64,000 bases of DNA from Pseudomonas sp. Leaf58 (lineage in GTDB: Bacteria; Pseudomonadota; Gammaproteobacteria; Pseudomonadales; Pseudomonadaceae). The stretch covers positions 2,175,501-2,239,500 of the forward strand of contig NZ_CP032677.1 of assembly GCF_003627215.1 (NCBI RefSeq), given 5' to 3'. This document shows, in pieces, positions 63,262 to 64,000 of this stretch. A program made the translations under genes and the position numbers. The notes under the pieces were generated by a model. The model searched no databases. It was not told the DNA's origin and was given only the letters and a program-made list of their open reading frames with translations. The number at the start of each line of letters is the position of its first letter. Position 1 is the stretch's first letter.

Positions 63262-64000
63262 GGGCGGGCTCCTTGCTTTCGAGCAGTACGCGCAGTTCGT
63301 GGAGGCGGCTCTGAGGTGAGTCCTCGAGGTTGGTGTAGATCTTTCCGGCCTCTTCGTTGCTCATGAGCCACATGTGCCTGGCGATCAGCCTGATGAACTG
63401 CCCGGCGACTTCCTCGTCGCGAAAGTTGAGGGCTTTCAGTTGCGGCAGCAGGCTTTCAATCCATTGCCTGATGTCGGACAGTGTGTGGCGGCCATGTTGT
63501 GGCAGCGCTAACACCTCGTGTGCCAGCGTGAGCACGAAGTGCTCATGCATGCCTGCTTGCAGCCGCTCAAGTTCAAGTTTGCGCAAGGGCAGTGGAGCTT
63601 GCGAAAAGGAACGGGCAGTGGTCGGGCTGCGTTCAAGTGTTTTCCACTCGTAAGCCGGCCCCCAGTTGACTCGCCAGGCCAGCGAAGACACCGGCCCAAG
63701 CCAGGTGGCCCGATGGTCGTCATCCAGCGCATCCAGCCAGGCTGCAAGGTGGTCTGGCTTGAACTGAAAAGTGGCCAGCCCCTGATCCGGAAGCGAGATC
63801 TGGACAAGGCTGGAGAAATGGTCTGCCAGCGCGGCAAAGCCCATTTCGGCATTCAGCGCGATGGCACCGCCAATGGGCATCCAGGTAGAAACTGCATGGG
63901 CAAGCAGTTCGGGCGCGTCTGACACGTTTACCAGCAACGGCCCAAAGTCATAACGGTCATCCACAGCACTGCCCCGCCACAGCCACGCATGTTGGGTGTT
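63254..64000 (-). CDS. DUF4123 effector-loading chaperone (Tap/TEC type), 5' end outside window
   Basis: The GTG at 63964 is not the true start, because the frame remains open to the window edge with '[20 protein letters not shown]', so the gene is partial. The family pattern '[14 protein letters not shown]', '[19 protein letters not shown]' and '[13 protein letters not shown]'-type blocks fits DUF4123 chaperones. These bring an effector such as VasX to its VgrG spike. A vgrG gene would be expected just beyond the right edge. Confidence 0.8.
   Translation of the reverse strand, partial: NTQHAWLWRGSAVDDRYDFGPLLVNVSDAPELLAHAVSTWMPIGGAIALNAEMGFAALADHFSSLVQISLPDQGLATFQFKPDHLAAWLDALDDDHRATWLGPVSSLAWRVNWGPAYEWKTLERSPTTARSFSQAPLPLRKLELERLQAGMHEHFVLTLAHEVLALPQHGRHTLSDIRQWIESLLPQLKALNFRDEEVAGQFIRLIARHMWLMSNEEAGKIYTNLEDSPQSRLHELRVLLESKEPAHE

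Overview
The window looks like a chromosomal segment of a fluorescent pseudomonad of the Pseudomonas putida group. Gene content (glcC/glcDEFGB, an arginine-transaminase cluster with a periplasmic broad-spectrum racemase, an MvaT-family protein, DUF2388, VasX-type effectors), the high G+C background and many REP-type palindromes with the core GCGGGC-N-GCCCGC all fit that group. From memory, which I could not verify, much of the order resembles the P. putida KT2440 region around PP_3720-PP_3750, with different cargo between the PBP2 paralogue and the AttEFGH-like transporter.

Layout. 0-5.2 kb: the end of an AraC regulator, an AhpD-like protein, a CynX/NimT-type MFS exporter convergent with a MocR regulator, a small unknown protein and a flavin reductase-like protein. 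5.2-12.7 kb: the complete glycolate/glyoxylate module glcB-glcG-glcF-glcE-glcD with divergent glcC and two TGGTCCTACCA operator-like palindromes. 12.7-19.7 kb: a DUF2388 protein, a secreted M60-like zinc peptidase with three C-terminal repeats, a GST, a secreted Gly/His-rich protein and a second-type PBP2. 19.85-22.32 kb: an A+T-rich insert with a CitS-family (2HCT) transporter and a 3'-truncated LysR gene. 22.32-28.27 kb: a collapsed type VI secretion (T6SS) locus with relics of vgrG, tssG and tssF abutting apparently intact tssA and tssM. 28.3-32.5 kb: an AttEFGH-like ABC/lipocalin export system. 32.5-34.1 kb: a crotonase and a divergent BetI-like TetR regulator.

34.1-48.7 kb is one metabolic block: an AruR-like response regulator, a periplasmic binding protein and an AruS-like hybrid kinase, then an amino acid permease, crotonase, acyl-CoA dehydrogenase, NDP-forming acyl-CoA synthetase, AruI-like decarboxylase, periplasmic racemase, AruH-like transaminase and a quinone reductase. 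It reads as uptake, racemisation, transamination and decarboxylation of arginine (perhaps lysine), followed by CoA-dependent processing of the resulting acid. 49-51.9 kb encodes a large membrane Cache-GAF-HD-GYP protein.

51.97-58.1 kb is a catabolic cluster (FAD oxidoreductase, IclR regulator, Gfo/Idh/MocA oxidoreductase, TIM-barrel isomerase, ACS-type MFS importer) with IclR-like TGGAAC-N3-GTTCCA sites on both sides of the regulator. 58.4 kb to the right edge holds a divergent MvaT-family (H-NS-like) protein and a T6SS effector cassette, all on the minus strand: a DUF4123 chaperone (cut by the window edge), a VasX-like toxin, a membrane protein likely of the DUF6708 type and a PAAR tip protein. 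A low-G+C block spans exactly the toxin tail and the head of the membrane protein, suggesting exchange of a toxin/immunity specificity cassette. I saw no rRNA, tRNA or CRISPR array.
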